From Coriobacteriales bacterium (GTDB lineage Bacteria > Actinomycetota > Coriobacteriia > Coriobacteriales > QAMH01), in the NCBI GenBank assembly GCA_024408695.1, contig JAKSUU010000075.1, forward strand, positions 1 to 5,765: a DNA stretch of 5,765 nt. Reading direction: 5' to 3'. Below, in pieces: positions 1 through 5,733 of this stretch; position 1 is the first letter of the stretch, and every line of letters begins with the position of its first letter. A program made the translations under genes and the position numbers. Under the pieces are notes generated by a model. That model searched no databases and had not been told where the DNA came from. It saw only the letters and a program-made list of their open reading frames with translations.

Positions 1-594
1 ACACTTGAAGCTTTTCAAAAACACGATGACATCGATTCTATTGTTGTTGTTTGTTTAGAAGGCTGGGAAGATAAACTTTTAGACTATGCAAAACAATATA
101 ATATTACTAAACTTGAATACTTAGCACCAGGTGGCGAAACTGGGCAACAATCCATAAAAAACGGCTTGCTAAAGATTAAAGAGCATTACTCTGAAAATTG
201 TACGGTTCTAATACACGATGGAAATAGAGGGCTCGTTTCTAGTGAAATTATTTCAGGAGCAATAGAGTGCTACAAGCAACACGGTGGCGCAATAACAGCA
301 ATTCCTTGCCAAGAAGCGGCTTTTCTAACAAAAGATAAACTTAGTTCTAACAAAGAAATACCCCGTAGTGAAATTGTTAGAACACAAACTCCTCATGTTT
401 TTAAACTTGAAAAACTATTATGGGCTCATGAACAAGCAACTATAAAAGGTATCTCAAATACTGCTGCAACATGTTCACTTTTAACGCAACTCGGAGAAGA
501 AATCTATTTTTCACCAGGATCAGAAAAAAATATAAAAATCACAACACCAGAAGACATTGAAATTTTTAAGGCATTGCTAAAGCAGCAGAAATAA
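1..594 (+). CDS. IspD/TarI-family cytidylyltransferase, C-terminal part (5' end outside window)
   Basis: The frame is open from base 1 to the TAA at 592-594 and gives 197 residues. Family members are about 230-240 residues, so roughly 35-45 N-terminal residues, including the Gly-rich CTP-binding loop, lie off the left edge. Visible family motifs, numbered from the first visible residue, are the strand IDSIVVVCLEGW (11-22), PGGETGQQSIKNGL (43-56), IHDGNRG (71-77; the family Asp and Arg are D73 and R76), RTQTPHVF (127-134) and NIKITTPEDI (177-186, with conserved Lys 179). Such enzymes transfer CMP from CTP to a sugar- or polyol-phosphate: IspD uses methylerythritol 4-phosphate, TarI ribitol 5-phosphate. 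The strand-2 segment and the C-terminal KITTPEDIEIF stretch look more TarI-like to me, but substrate cannot be decided here, and this could be the cell's only IspD. The usual Pro after HDxxR is Gly. The 3' end overlaps ispH convergently by 29 bp. Confidence 0.85.
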   Translation, partial: TLEAFQKHDDIDSIVVVCLEGWEDKLLDYAKQYNITKLEYLAPGGETGQQSIKNGLLKIKEHYSENCTVLIHDGNRGLVSSEIISGAIECYKQHGGAITAIPCQEAAFLTKDKLSSNKEIPRSEIVRTQTPHVFKLEKLLWAHEQATIKGISNTAATCSLLTQLGEEIYFSPGSEKNIKITTPEDIEIFKALLKQQK

Positions 595-1417
595 AGTCTT
601 TTACTTCAGAAATTTGTTCAAAAGGAGTTGATGCACCCGCCGTTATTCCTATTTGATTTGCATTCGAAAACCAAGTAGTATCTATGTTGTCAACTGATTC
701 AATATGATAAGAAGGGCAATTCTCCTTGCAAATTTCATACAAATGTGTTGTGTTTGCAGAATTAATCCCACCTATAATTAGCATTAAATCGACCTTTTGA
801 GATAGCTCACCCGCAGATTTTTGTCTGATACTTGTTGCATCACAAATACTATTTTCAACCTTACATTCCTTAGCCCTAGACTTAATATAGGCACAAATTT
901 CATCAACAGTTTTTTTGGTTTGAGTTGTTTGCACAACAACACCAACCCTTTTATTGGATAAATCTGGTAAATCATCAACATTTTGAACAATCGCCAAAAT
1001 ACTTTTAGGGCATTGAGCATAAATACTATCAACTTCTGGATGTCCTTTTTGGCCAATAATTATTATTTCATATCCAAAATTACTAAGTTGCAAACATTTT
1101 TTTTGAACGGCTTTTACATAAGGGCAAGTAGCATCAATGACAGTACAATTAGCTTGTTTGGCCTGCTCAAACACTTGCGGTGCTGCTCCATGAGAACGAA
1201 TAATAACAGTATCACCATTTAGCGTATCAAAATCCTTTATTGCATAAACGCCTTTGTTTTCTAAATCTTGAACAACTCGTGGATTATGAATAAGTGGCCC
1301 ATATGTATAAATTTTAAAATCGTTATTTGTTATTTTTTTAAGGGCACCGTGAGTTAAATCAATTGCACGCTTAACACCAAAACATGCCCCAGCGCCTTCT
1401 GCAACTAAAATTTTCAC
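566..1417 (-). CDS. ispH: 4-hydroxy-3-methylbut-2-enyl diphosphate reductase (IspH/LytB)
   Basis: This is the last enzyme of the MEP isoprenoid pathway, a cytosolic [4Fe-4S] enzyme that reductively dehydrates HMBPP to IPP and DMAPP. The 283-residue product has normal family length and all expected landmarks. Cluster cysteines are C12 in GACFGVKRA, C98 in IDATCPYV and C192 in ICDATSIRQ. Substrate-binding histidines are H44 (PLIHN), H76 (RSHG) and H126 (GHPEV), with the proton-relay Glu E128. The QTTQT segment (163-167), S220 and N222 in NSANT, and S263 in TAGASTP complete the diphosphate pocket. The start is GTG (1415-1417). An in-frame stop lies four codons upstream, and an AAGGG Shine-Dalgarno sits 6 nt before the GTG. 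It is the last gene of the minus-strand run, only 9 bp after plsC, with its ribosome site overlapping the plsC stop, so translation is probably coupled. The C-terminal codons are read convergently with the cytidylyltransferase gene. Confidence 0.97.
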   Translation of the reverse strand: MKILVAEGAGACFGVKRAIDLTHGALKKITNNDFKIYTYGPLIHNPRVVQDLENKGVYAIKDFDTLNGDTVIIRSHGAAPQVFEQAKQANCTVIDATCPYVKAVQKKCLQLSNFGYEIIIIGQKGHPEVDSIYAQCPKSILAIVQNVDDLPDLSNKRVGVVVQTTQTKKTVDEICAYIKSRAKECKVENSICDATSIRQKSAGELSQKVDLMLIIGGINSANTTHLYEICKENCPSYHIESVDNIDTTWFSNANQIGITAGASTPFEQISEVKDFISAALAMP

Positions 1418-1423
1418 ATTAAA

Positions 1424-1428
1424 CCCTT
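1424..1428 (-). promoter_or_regulatory. ispH ribosome-binding site overlapping the plsC stop codon
   Basis: On the minus strand the sequence reads CTT-TAA-GGG, so AAGGG begins inside the TAA stop of plsC (1427-1429) and ends 6 nt before the GTG of ispH. This fixes the GTG as the start and suggests that ribosomes finishing plsC re-initiate on ispH. Confidence 0.65.
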
Positions 1429-2131
1429 AAAGTGGTTCTACATAACCATTAGGAATACGTTTTAGTACATCAATTTTTTTCATAACATCATCTAAAACTG
1501 TTTCCATGAGTTTGTCTTTGTCTACATCTTTATAGTCATCTAAAGAAATAGGCTTGCCAATGTTAATATAAACTTTAGGAAAACGTATAAATTTTTTACC
1601 TTTAGGTTTAATTCTTTCTGCACCATTAATGCCAACTGGAACAATATCTGCCTTGGCAATTTTTGCGATTAAAACAAGTCCTGGATGAGGTTTATACTCT
1701 TTTTCACTAGAATTCATTCTGGTTCCTTCTGGAAAAATTCCAAGACACTCTCCGCGTTTTACAACATTTACACATCGTCTTAAAGATTTAGAATCGGCAC
1801 TTTCGGTTTTAATTGGAATCGCACCACAACGAGCAATTAAATCACCAAAAATTGGTTTAAACAAGGTATCGCGAGCAGGAAAGCGAAGTAAGCGCGTATA
1901 GACAGCAGAATTTAAAAAAACAGGGTCTAAAAATGTAACATGGTTACAAGCAAAAATAAAAGGTTTGTCGCTGCGGGTTGGCACATTTTCTTTTCCTGTA
2001 ACTACATAGCGAAAAGCCACTTTTAACGCGGGTCTGCATGCATACATCAAAATAAAATCTACCCAATTAGCTACTCTATATGGCTTTTCAATTTTATTGT
2101 CAAAAATCTCATCGCGCGATTTGATTTTCAT
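1427..2131 (-). CDS. plsC: 1-acyl-sn-glycerol-3-phosphate acyltransferase (PlsC/LPLAT family)
   Basis: The 234-residue product fits the PlsC family, which acylates lysophosphatidic acid to phosphatidic acid at the cytoplasmic membrane, the precursor of all glycerophospholipids. The acyltransferase blocks appear in order: NHVTFLD (63-69), the catalytic HX4D with H64 and D69; a block II-like FGDLIARCGAIPIK (95-108); FPEGTR (133-138), which binds the glycerol phosphate; and VPVGINGA (164-171). Residues 23-44 are moderately hydrophobic with interspersed Arg and Lys, which suits a monotopic membrane-associated N-terminus rather than a clean spanning helix. The ATG at 2129-2131 is preceded by a strong GGAGG four bases upstream. 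It lies 46 bp after cmk and 9 bp before ispH in one transcriptional run. The family includes acyltransferases with other acceptors, so exact substrate is inferred from the housekeeping context. Confidence 0.93.
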   Translation of the reverse strand: MKIKSRDEIFDNKIEKPYRVANWVDFILMYACRPALKVAFRYVVTGKENVPTRSDKPFIFACNHVTFLDPVFLNSAVYTRLLRFPARDTLFKPIFGDLIARCGAIPIKTESADSKSLRRCVNVVKRGECLGIFPEGTRMNSSEKEYKPHPGLVLIAKIAKADIVPVGINGAERIKPKGKKFIRFPKVYINIGKPISLDDYKDVDKDKLMETVLDDVMKKIDVLKRIPNGYVEPL

Positions 2132-2177
2132 TTGGCCTCCATTAATCCTTGGAATTTTTGAAAGTTTAAAGCTAAGT

Positions 2178-2858
2178 CTAGTTGCTTTTTGCTACCGCTA
2201 AATAAGCATTCTTAATAAATTCACAAACCTCATCCTTTGTCATATTTGTAGTGTCGAGCATTATTGCATCGTCGGCAGCTTTTAAAGGAGATGTATCGCG
2301 CGTGCTGTCAACACGATCGCGCCTATTAATATCTTCTAAAATTTCTTCATAACTTAAAGTAGTCATGCCACGATTTTGATTTTGTAAATAGCGACGTTTT
2401 GCTCTTTCCTCGGCAGAAGCAGTCATAAAAATTTTAACTTCGGCGTTAGGAAAAACAACAGTTCCAATATCGCGACCTTCCATAACCGTATTATGAAGTG
2501 CACCAATTTGACGCTGTTGATTTACAAGGGCGCTACGGACTTTTGCGCATGTAGCAACAGGAGATACAGCCTTGTCGATTTCTGGAGTACGGATTTGTTT
2601 TGTGCAATCAATACCTGCAATTTTAACTGCTTTGGCAATGGCTTCGCCTTCGTCATGAACAAATTCAATTTTGTCATTTAATGCAATTGATTCTAAAGCA
2701 TCTGCGTCATTTAAATCAATCCTGCGCTCAAGAGCTAAAAATGCAACAGCTCTATACATGGCTCCGGTATCTAAATAATGAAGACCAAGTTCTTTAGCAA
2801 CACGTTTAGCCATTGAAGATTTGCCCGAACCACTTGGTCCATCAATTGCAACAATCAT
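2178..2858 (-). CDS. cmk: (d)CMP kinase (cytidylate kinase)
   Basis: Cytidylate kinase phosphorylates CMP and dCMP with ATP in the cytosol, recycling CMP released by phospholipid and isoprenoid synthesis and by RNA turnover. The 226-residue product has the normal bacterial length. The P-loop GPSGSGKSS is at 7-15, followed by the NMP-binding segment YLDTGAMYRA (28-37). The NMP-binding insert typical of bacterial Cmk includes IRTPEIDKAVSPVA (89-102). MEGRDIGTVVFP (126-137) carries the CMP-contacting Arg-Asp pair R129 and D130. The lid region is EERAKRRY (150-157), and the late RDRVDST...SPL motif and an AIMLDTTNMT strand follow. The ATG at 2856-2858 has AGGAG six bases upstream. It follows the aminotransferase by 38 bp and precedes plsC by 46 bp. 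Neither gap shows a convincing terminator or promoter, so operon membership is likely. The stop is TAG. Confidence 0.97.
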   Translation of the reverse strand: MIVAIDGPSGSGKSSMAKRVAKELGLHYLDTGAMYRAVAFLALERRIDLNDADALESIALNDKIEFVHDEGEAIAKAVKIAGIDCTKQIRTPEIDKAVSPVATCAKVRSALVNQQRQIGALHNTVMEGRDIGTVVFPNAEVKIFMTASAEERAKRRYLQNQNRGMTTLSYEEILEDINRRDRVDSTRDTSPLKAADDAIMLDTTNMTKDEVCEFIKNAYLAVAKSN

Positions 2859-2896
2859 AAATTTCTCCTATCTAATTATTGAAGTAATACGGCTCT

Positions 2897-4042
2897 TTAA
2901 ATTAAAATTTCTGTTAGAGCTTTAATTACGGCTTTATTAGCAACAGTTGAACCAATCGTTATTCTAATTCCACCAGGTACCAACCTACAAATAACACCTT
3001 TTTCGAGTAATTTTTTATTAACATTTTGAAAATCGCTTAAGCAAATAAAAATAAAATTTGCTTGGGTATCATAATAATAAAAGGTAAAAGGCGCAATACC
3101 TGCTTTTAATTCTGAAACCAAACAATCGTATTTAATAGCTAATTTCACAGCAAGATTATCAAGCTCAAAAAGTAGATACTCTTTTTCTTGTCTAAATTTT
3201 TTGATTCTATTATTTAATGCGTGGGTATCTTTAATTGATGCACACGCTGCCTTTTGAGCAAGAGAATTTACATTAAAAGGTTGCCTTACTTTATCAATAG
3301 CCTTAATTAATTCTTCGGGTGCAAAACAGTATCCGCATCTAAGACCTGCTAAACCGTACATTTTTGAAAAAGTGCGCAAAATTGCAATATTGCTTTTGTT
3401 GTCAAAATATTTCAAAGAATCAAAAGTCGAATCAGGATCTGCAAATTCAATATATGCTTCATCAATTAGAATTAAAATATCTTTTGGAACACTTTTGTAA
3501 AATTTTTCAAATTCTTTTTTTGTAATAACCGTTCCACTAGGATTGTTAGGATTACATAAAAATATCATCTTAGTTTTGCTGCTTATACTTTTAGCAATCT
3601 TTTTAAGATTAAATTTGCCATTTATGTCAAGTGGAATTTTAGTAAATTTAGCCTTGGCAAGTTTAACAACAGTTTCATAAGTAACAAAAGAAGGCCAGCA
3701 AGTTATAACTTCATCACCTTTTTTTAGAGAAACCTGCGCAATAAAATAAATTAACTCAACAGAACCATTACTGCAGCTAATATTTTTTTTATCAACGTTA
3801 TAACGTTTTGAAATGGCATCTTTTAATTTTGTAAAACCACCGTCGCAGTATTCAGACAAGTTAGAAAGGCCTGCGCTAATTGCAAGTTGCGCGGAAGGAA
3901 ACGGTCCGTAAGGGGACTCATTAGAAGATAATTTATGCAATCTAAAAGATTTTGCTATTTTACGAACATCTTTTTTTTGAAGACCTTGTTTGTATGGGTC
4001 TAAATCTTTAATTTGTTTAATAAAATAATTTTCCCAATCCAT
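2897..4042 (-). CDS. hisC: Histidinol-phosphate aminotransferase-like PLP enzyme (HisC family)
   Basis: This is a fold-type I PLP aminotransferase of the HisC branch, expected to exchange an amino group between glutamate and imidazole-acetol phosphate in histidine synthesis; relatives also act on aromatic amino acids. Residues seen: KLSSNESPYGP (37-47); SEYCDGG (63-69), with Y65 as the likely cross-subunit PLP contact; SNGSVE (91-96), where most relatives have Asp-Glu and this protein has Val-Glu; NPNNPSG (164-170) with N167; DEAY (194-197) with D194 and Y197; TFSKMYGLAGLRCGY (224-238), with Schiff-base K227 and phosphate-contacting R235; and VPGGIRITIG (355-364), with carboxylate-binding R360. 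At 381 residues it is longer than the usual 350-365, mostly because of about 25 extra residues near 298-322. ATG at 4040-4042 follows AAGGAG with a 4-nt gap. It is the first gene of the minus-strand run. No other histidine gene is in view, so an aromatic or other substrate remains possible. Confidence 0.88.
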   Translation of the reverse strand: MDWENYFIKQIKDLDPYKQGLQKKDVRKIAKSFRLHKLSSNESPYGPFPSAQLAISAGLSNLSEYCDGGFTKLKDAISKRYNVDKKNISCSNGSVELIYFIAQVSLKKGDEVITCWPSFVTYETVVKLAKAKFTKIPLDINGKFNLKKIAKSISSKTKMIFLCNPNNPSGTVITKKEFEKFYKSVPKDILILIDEAYIEFADPDSTFDSLKYFDNKSNIAILRTFSKMYGLAGLRCGYCFAPEELIKAIDKVRQPFNVNSLAQKAACASIKDTHALNNRIKKFRQEKEYLLFELDNLAVKLAIKYDCLVSELKAGIAPFTFYYYDTQANFIFICLSDFQNVNKKLLEKGVICRLVPGGIRITIGSTVANKAVIKALTEILI

Positions 4043-4144
4043 AATACTCCTTAAAAGTCTCTCTACAAATATTATTATTAATAATAAGTGCGTTAAAATA
4101 TTATAGTTTAAATTTTATAGATAACTTGTGATTTGAATTGTCTA
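4043..4144. promoter_or_regulatory. Divergent promoter region between hisC and the cyclophilin-like lipoprotein gene
   Basis: This is the only gap with divergent genes, so both transcription units should start here. On the minus strand a perfect TATAAT lies at 4105-4100, about 58 bp from the hisC ATG, but no good -35 element sits at 16-18 bp. On the plus strand, TTAAAA (4093-4098) and TATAGA (4116-4121) are 17 bp apart, each matching the sigma-A consensus at four of six positions. A start near 4128 would leave a leader of about 16 nt before the ATG at 4145. The two candidates overlap, which would link the units' regulation. Because the region is nearly all A+T, chance matches are likely. Confidence 0.4.
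4072..4087. repeat. 16-bp perfect AT palindrome
   Basis: TTATTATTAATAATAA is identical to its reverse complement. It lies just downstream of the minus-strand TATAAT, so it would be near the 5' end of the hisC-operon leader, about 20 bp before the AAGGAG ribosome site. It could be a dimeric-repressor operator or simply a low-complexity run in an AT-rich gap. Confidence 0.4.
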
Positions 4145-4921
4145 ATGCTTAAAAATAACACTAGCAAAATTTTTATAGCCCTCATTTGTTTTTCGCTAGT
4201 TTTTCTTTTGTGCTTTTTAATTATTGGTTGTGGCGAAAACACAAACGATTCTACAGAAAATGAGGATGCTTTAAACCAAGATCCTATTCTTACAAATGCA
4301 GATGGTATAGAAATTCAAGGACCTATTCAAAATTTTGAGGTTTATGAGCATGGCACACATCATGTACAAATTACCATTAAGGATTATGGAAACATAATGC
4401 TTGATGTTTATTCTTATGCTGCTCCAAAAACAGCAGCTGTATTTTGCAAAAATGTTCGAGAGGGCTACTACGACAATATTCCCATTTCAAACATAATAAA
4501 GGGTCTTTATATTATGGCAAAAGTCCCAGAATCTAAAAACGAAATCGTAAAGGGCGAATTTACCGAAAACGGATATCTAAATATTTTAGCGCTTAAAGAT
4601 TGCATGGTGGCGATGGGAAAAAGCGATGATGACAAAAATTCAGATCCTTCAAAAATTATTTTTGTTCTTAACGATGTAAGTTTTCTAAATGGAAAATATG
4701 CAACTTTTGGACGAATTAGTGAAGGCTATTCGTATCTTCAAGATATGAGTTATAGAAGCATTTTGCAAAAAGATGCTAGTGCCGATGACATTACTCGTTC
4801 TAATAAAGAAAATCCAACGGTTGAAGAAAAATTAAATATGCCATTGATTTTAGAAGATAATGGCACTATAATTAATACTGGTGTTTGTCCTATTATTGAA
4901 TCTATGAAAGTGGTGGATTAA
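4145..4921 (+). CDS. Lipoprotein with a degenerate cyclophilin-type domain, probably catalytically inactive
   Basis: Counted from the ATG at 4145 this is a 258-residue exported lipoprotein. A short basic N-terminus and a hydrophobic stretch (about 9-27) end in the lipobox I-I-G-C with lipid-acceptor C29. An acidic, Asn-rich linker (30-67) leads to a cyclophilin-like domain (about 68-200) opening with GTHH (70-73). Alignment by eye to the following protein is continuous through YYDN, KGEF, VAMGKSDDDKNS, LNGKYATFG and the C-terminal PIIESMKVVD. The catalytic segment FHRI is replaced by ISNI, the FxxQGGDP motif by LYIMAKVPES, and the SxxQxF strand by PSKIIFVL, so the key Arg, Phe and Gln are gone. 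A binding or assembly role is more likely than prolyl isomerase activity. A TTG at 4133 is an in-frame alternative start. Neither start has a Shine-Dalgarno. The stop TAA abuts the next ATG. Confidence 0.8.
   Translation: MLKNNTSKIFIALICFSLVFLLCFLIIGCGENTNDSTENEDALNQDPILTNADGIEIQGPIQNFEVYEHGTHHVQITIKDYGNIMLDVYSYAAPKTAAVFCKNVREGYYDNIPISNIIKGLYIMAKVPESKNEIVKGEFTENGYLNILALKDCMVAMGKSDDDKNSDPSKIIFVLNDVSFLNGKYATFGRISEGYSYLQDMSYRSILQKDASADDITRSNKENPTVEEKLNMPLILEDNGTIINTGVCPIIESMKVVD
4912..4916 (+). promoter_or_regulatory. Ribosome-binding site of the second lipoprotein, inside the end of the first
   Basis: GGTGG lies 5 nt before the ATG at 4922, within the last codons (GTG-GTG-GAT) of the preceding gene, whose TAA directly abuts the ATG. 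It is an imperfect Shine-Dalgarno, but its placement supports the ATG and translational coupling of the two lipoproteins. Confidence 0.45.
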
Positions 4922-5614
4922 ATGAAAAAGAAAATTGCAGTTATTGTTACACTTTTAGCATGTTTGCTTTTATGTGTATGTATTTGTGCATGTGGCGAAC
5001 AAAAATCTCACGATGCAAAAAAAGCTCCCGTGAGCACAGATTCTAATGCATCTTATAAAAAAACTGTTGATAAAGACGATAAATATGGATCTGGCACTCA
5101 TCACGCAGTTGTAAAAGTCAAAGGTTATGATGAATTTACAATTGAACTGAGCGCTAATGATGCCCCTGTGTCTGTTTCAAACTTTTGCAAACTTGCAAAT
5201 GATGGTTTTTATGATGGTCTAACTTTTCATAGAATTGTAAAAGATTTTTGCTTACAGGGTGGCGATCCTAAGGGCGATGGTACGGGAAACAGTGATCAAA
5301 AAATTATTGGTGAATTTAGTTCGAATAATGTAACAAATAAACTAGCCGATAATTACAAAGAAGGCGTTGTGGCCATGGCCCGCTCGAACGATAAAAACTC
5401 AGCAAGTTGCCAATGGTTTGTAACACTTGCAGACAGCGCAGCCACAAGTCTTAATGGACAATATGCTGCCTTTGGAACAATTGATGCCGCCGGAATGAAA
5501 ATTTGTCAAAAAATTGTTTCGGATTATGCTGGCAATGTTGCCGACCAATCGTCAGGAACAATTAGTGACAAAAGCAAACAACCAGTTATTGAATCAATAA
5601 AGATTACAGATTAA
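4922..5614 (+). CDS. Cyclophilin-type peptidyl-prolyl cis-trans isomerase lipoprotein
   Basis: This 230-residue lipoprotein is predicted to act outside the cytoplasmic membrane, isomerising X-Pro bonds in exported proteins. The signal peptide has KKK at 2-4, a hydrophobic core and the lipobox I-C-A-C with lipid-acceptor C24. An Ala/Ser/Lys/Asp-rich linker (25-55) precedes the cyclophilin domain, which opens with GTHH (58-61) and runs to about 200. Active-site landmarks are FHRIVKDFCLQGGDP (102-116), with catalytic R104, F109 and Q112; GDGTG (118-122); GEF (130-132); VAMARSNDKNSASCQWF (150-166), with Q164 and F166; and LNGQYAAFG (177-185). Relative to human CypA the Met of the FMxQ motif is Cys and the Trp before LxG is Ser; bacterial members often lack that Trp. 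The gene abuts the degenerate paralogue with no gap, so the two are surely co-expressed. Enzyme activity is inferred from motif retention. Confidence 0.93.
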   Translation: MKKKIAVIVTLLACLLLCVCICACGEQKSHDAKKAPVSTDSNASYKKTVDKDDKYGSGTHHAVVKVKGYDEFTIELSANDAPVSVSNFCKLANDGFYDGLTFHRIVKDFCLQGGDPKGDGTGNSDQKIIGEFSSNNVTNKLADNYKEGVVAMARSNDKNSASCQWFVTLADSAATSLNGQYAAFGTIDAAGMKICQKIVSDYAGNVADQSSGTISDKSKQPVIESIKITD

Positions 5615-5629
5615 ATAAATTACAAATCT

Positions 5630-5733
5630 AAATGGCAAAGACACAAGCCTAAGCAAACGGCTTCGAAATCTTAAAAATAAAAATTTTGTAGATTTCTGCA
5701 GATTGTTTGCTTAGGCTTGCGCCTTTGCCATCT
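5630..5733. repeat. Long imperfect inverted repeat (27-bp main arms) downstream of the isomerase gene
   Basis: The left arm 5632-5658 and right arm 5705-5731 are reverse complements at 25 of 27 positions. Further inside, GAAATCT (5665-5671) pairs with AGATTTC (5690-5696), and AAAA (5674-5677) with TTTT (5684-5687), so the whole can fold as one long interrupted hairpin or cruciform. Both mismatches in the main arms (5641/5722 and 5643/5720) are A-C in plus-strand RNA but U-G wobbles in minus-strand RNA, as is the next outer position (5631/5732). On the minus strand the stem is followed by a T-rich stretch (5631 downward), whereas no T-run follows it on the plus strand. It may be a transcription terminator for a gene coming from the right, a dispersed repeat or a small mobile element. 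The arms look less AT-rich than the neighbouring spacer. Confidence 0.8.

Noticed and set aside
575..584. TGCT-AA-AGCA hairpin at the convergent gene ends as a terminator
   Set aside because: The stem is only 4 bp with a 2-nt loop and no T-run follows directly, so it is too weak to call.
784..1056. 90-codon minus-strand open frame inside ispH
   Set aside because: It lies in another frame of ispH, whose full set of cluster and active-site residues is intact. The product shows no recognisable motif.
983..1222. 79-codon plus-strand open frame antisense to ispH
   Set aside because: It lies opposite conserved ispH codons, has no convincing ribosome site and its low-complexity Asn/Phe-rich composition is typical of AT-rich antisense frames.
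2493..2681. 62-codon plus-strand open frame antisense to cmk
   Set aside because: It is opposite the NMP-binding insert of a complete cmk, and there is no supporting ribosome site or family resemblance.
3971..3978. Run of eight T on the plus strand (A8 in the hisC-like coding strand) as a programmed slippage or phase-variation site
   Set aside because: It encodes ordinary Lys codons near the N-terminus of an intact gene. Such runs are common in AT-rich genomes and no alternative frame of interest follows.
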